Part shown: piece after piece, positions 5,555 through 6,759 of the stretch
Layout: each line of letters begins with the position of its first letter
Position numbering within the stretch: the first letter of the stretch is position 1
NCBI GenBank assembly: GCA_946887155.1
Contig: CAMPKM010000164.1
Coordinates: 1 to 6,759, forward strand
Direction of reading: 5' to 3'
DNA: 6,759 nt
From: an uncultured Gemmatimonadota bacterium
Lineage (GTDB): Bacteria > Gemmatimonadota > Gemmatimonadetes > Gemmatimonadales > Gemmatimonadaceae
The notes under the pieces: model-generated
Databases searched by the model: none
What the model was told of the DNA's origin: nothing
What the model saw: only the letters and a program-made list of their open reading frames with translations
Made by a program: the position numbers and the translations under genes

Positions 5555-6759
5555 GTGTTCGTCGTCTTTGCCGCACCGATGCTTTCCGATAACGCCATGC
5601 GCATGGTGGAGGCCGCTGCCTCGCTGTACGGCGTGCGGCTTGGCGTCATCACGCACGACCCGGCGGACAACCTGCGCCACCTGCGCGATTCAGTCGCGCA
5701 TTGGCGCGTGGCGGACATCCTGAATGCCGACCAGCTCGTCTGGGCCGCACGAGAACTGGCATTCCGGCATGGGCCCGTGGAGCGACTGTTCGGCGCCTAC
5801 GAACAACTGCAGGTGCCATTGGCGGCGGCGCGATCCGCGTTAGGCCTTCCTGGCCTGTCGGAGGAGGCGGCGACCAATTTCCGCAACAAGGCGAGGATGA
5901 AGACCCTGCTGCGGTCGAGTGGCCTGCCGTGCGCCCGCCACCGGCTCGCGCCGTCGCTCGATGACGCGGTCGCGTTTGCGGAGGCATCGGGGTTCCCGAT
6001 CGTGGTGAAACCACCGGCTGGCGCCGGCGCGCAGCAGACGTACCGGGTGGAGAACCTGGACCAGCTCCGGCGCGCGCTGACCGGGCAGGTCCCGACGCCG
6101 TCCAACCCGGTGCTGCTCGAGGAATTCGTACAGGGCGAGGAGCACTCGTTCGAGACGATCTCGATCGACGGCCGGGCGGTGTGGCATTCGCTCACGCACT
6201 ACTATCCGACGCCGCTGCACGTGCTCGAAAACCCGTGGATCCAGTGGTGCCTGGTGTTGCCGCGGGAAGTGGACAGCCCGCGGTATGACGATATCCGCAA
6301 CGCCGGCCGGCGCGCGCTGGAGGTGCTGGGGATGTCGACCGGCCTCGCGCACATGGAGTGGTTCCGGCGCGCGGACGGCAGCATCGCGATCTCGGAAGTG
6401 GCGGCGCGGCCCCCCGGGGCCCAGATCACGACCCTCATGTCCCGCGCCCATGACCTCGATATCGTCCAGGCGTGGGCGCGGGTGATGATCTTCGGTGAAT
6501 TCGATCCACCCGAGCGTCGTTATGCGGCGGGTGCCGCCTTCCTGCGCGGCCAGGGGCAGGGACGCGTGGCCGCCGTGCATGGGTGGGACCTGGTCCAGCG
6601 CGAATTACGGGAGATCGTGACCGACGTGAAGCTCCCCGAGCTCGGGTCGTCGTCGTTGTCGAGTTATGAAGGGGAAGGGTTCGTCATCGTCAGGCATCCG
6701 GACACCAAGGTGGTCGAGGACGCGGTCCGGAGGATCGTGTCGTTGATGAGGATCGAGCT
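5555..6759 (+). CDS. ATP-grasp domain ligase-like protein, 3' truncated by window edge
   Basis: The frame opens after a stop at 5495 and stays open to the window end, giving 401 complete codons. GTG at 5555 is the first usable start; it places a short beta strand (FVVFAAP) and a pre-ATP-grasp alpha/beta region at the N-terminus. ATG at 5579 is an alternative. No Shine-Dalgarno sequence is evident. The ATP-grasp core is clear: conserved NFRNKARMKTLLRSSGLP (108-125); FPIVVKPPAGAGA (147-159), with ATP-binding Lys152 and a glycine-rich loop; LLEEFVQGEEHSFET (187-201), covering the adenine/hinge region; and metal ligands Glu268 (HMEWF) and Glu281 in EVAARPPGAQI (281-291). Such enzymes activate a carboxylate as an acyl phosphate and join it to an amine, thiol or similar nucleophile. 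The E-x-x-x-R form, with Arg285, resembles amino-acid-ligase-type members rather than the E-x-N form. The substrate is unknown. It lies 95 bp behind the glucan genes on the same strand, so co-transcription is possible but unproven. Confidence 0.87.
   Translation, partial: MFVVFAAPMLSDNAMRMVEAAASLYGVRLGVITHDPADNLRHLRDSVAHWRVADILNADQLVWAARELAFRHGPVERLFGAYEQLQVPLAAARSALGLPGLSEEAATNFRNKARMKTLLRSSGLPCARHRLAPSLDDAVAFAEASGFPIVVKPPAGAGAQQTYRVENLDQLRRALTGQVPTPSNPVLLEEFVQGEEHSFETISIDGRAVWHSLTHYYPTPLHVLENPWIQWCLVLPREVDSPRYDDIRNAGRRALEVLGMSTGLAHMEWFRRADGSIAISEVAARPPGAQITTLMSRAHDLDIVQAWARVMIFGEFDPPERRYAAGAAFLRGQGQGRVAAVHGWDLVQRELREIVTDVKLPELGSSSLSSYEGEGFVIVRHPDTKVVEDAVRRIVSLMRIE

Noticed and set aside
5840..6580. 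246-codon - strand frame at the right end
   Set aside because: It is opposite the ATP-grasp core, whose motifs (KPPAGAGA, EEFVQGEE, EVAARPPG) are unmistakable on the + strand. The antisense translation resembles nothing known to me.

Overview
The window is GC-rich (mostly G/C at third codon positions) and densely coding on the + strand. Four consecutive genes occupy nearly all of it. The first is cut by the left edge and the last by the right edge. The protein families and the gene set are most like those of soil Acidobacteriota (Vicinamibacteria-type) or a similar high-GC bacterium. That lineage guess rests on family resemblance and base composition only; there is no rRNA or other marker here.

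Layout: (1) 1-1360, the C-terminal ~450 residues of a GH57 / DUF1957 enzyme of the 1,4-alpha-glucan branching enzyme type. (2) 1414-3534, a GH57 protein with a DUF3536-type C-terminal part, 706 residues, probably starting at TTG. (3) 3531-5459, a GH57 4-alpha-glucanotransferase/alpha-amylase with DUF1925 and DUF1926 regions, 642 residues, joined to gene 2 by an ATGA overlap. (4) 5555-6759, an ATP-grasp ligase-like protein, probably starting at GTG and open through the right edge (401 codons visible). The gaps are 53 bp (1361-1413, with a degenerate heptanucleotide repeat) and 95 bp (5460-5554, with a perfect 13-base GGGGTC-T-GACCCC palindrome). No gap exceeds 300 bp, and I see no RNA gene, CRISPR array or insertion sequence.

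The first three genes look like one transcription unit for intracellular alpha-glucan (glycogen/maltodextrin) remodelling. A branching-type enzyme would make alpha-1,6 branches, a glucanotransferase/amylase would shuffle or trim alpha-1,4 chains, and a GH57 of unestablished specificity is translationally coupled to the latter. None of the three shows an obvious signal peptide where its N-terminus is visible. The ATP-grasp gene may be a separate unit or a distal member. Its substrate is unknown, and it has the E-x-x-x-R-x-P-G form of the metal-binding motif seen in amino-acid-ligase-like ATP-grasp proteins.

The points most worth a second look are the DUF3536 enzyme of unknown activity with its Cys/His-rich fifth motif, the uncharacterised ATP-grasp protein, the palindrome between genes 3 and 4, and a striking context bias in which the rare Leu codon TTA is used mainly before Gly.
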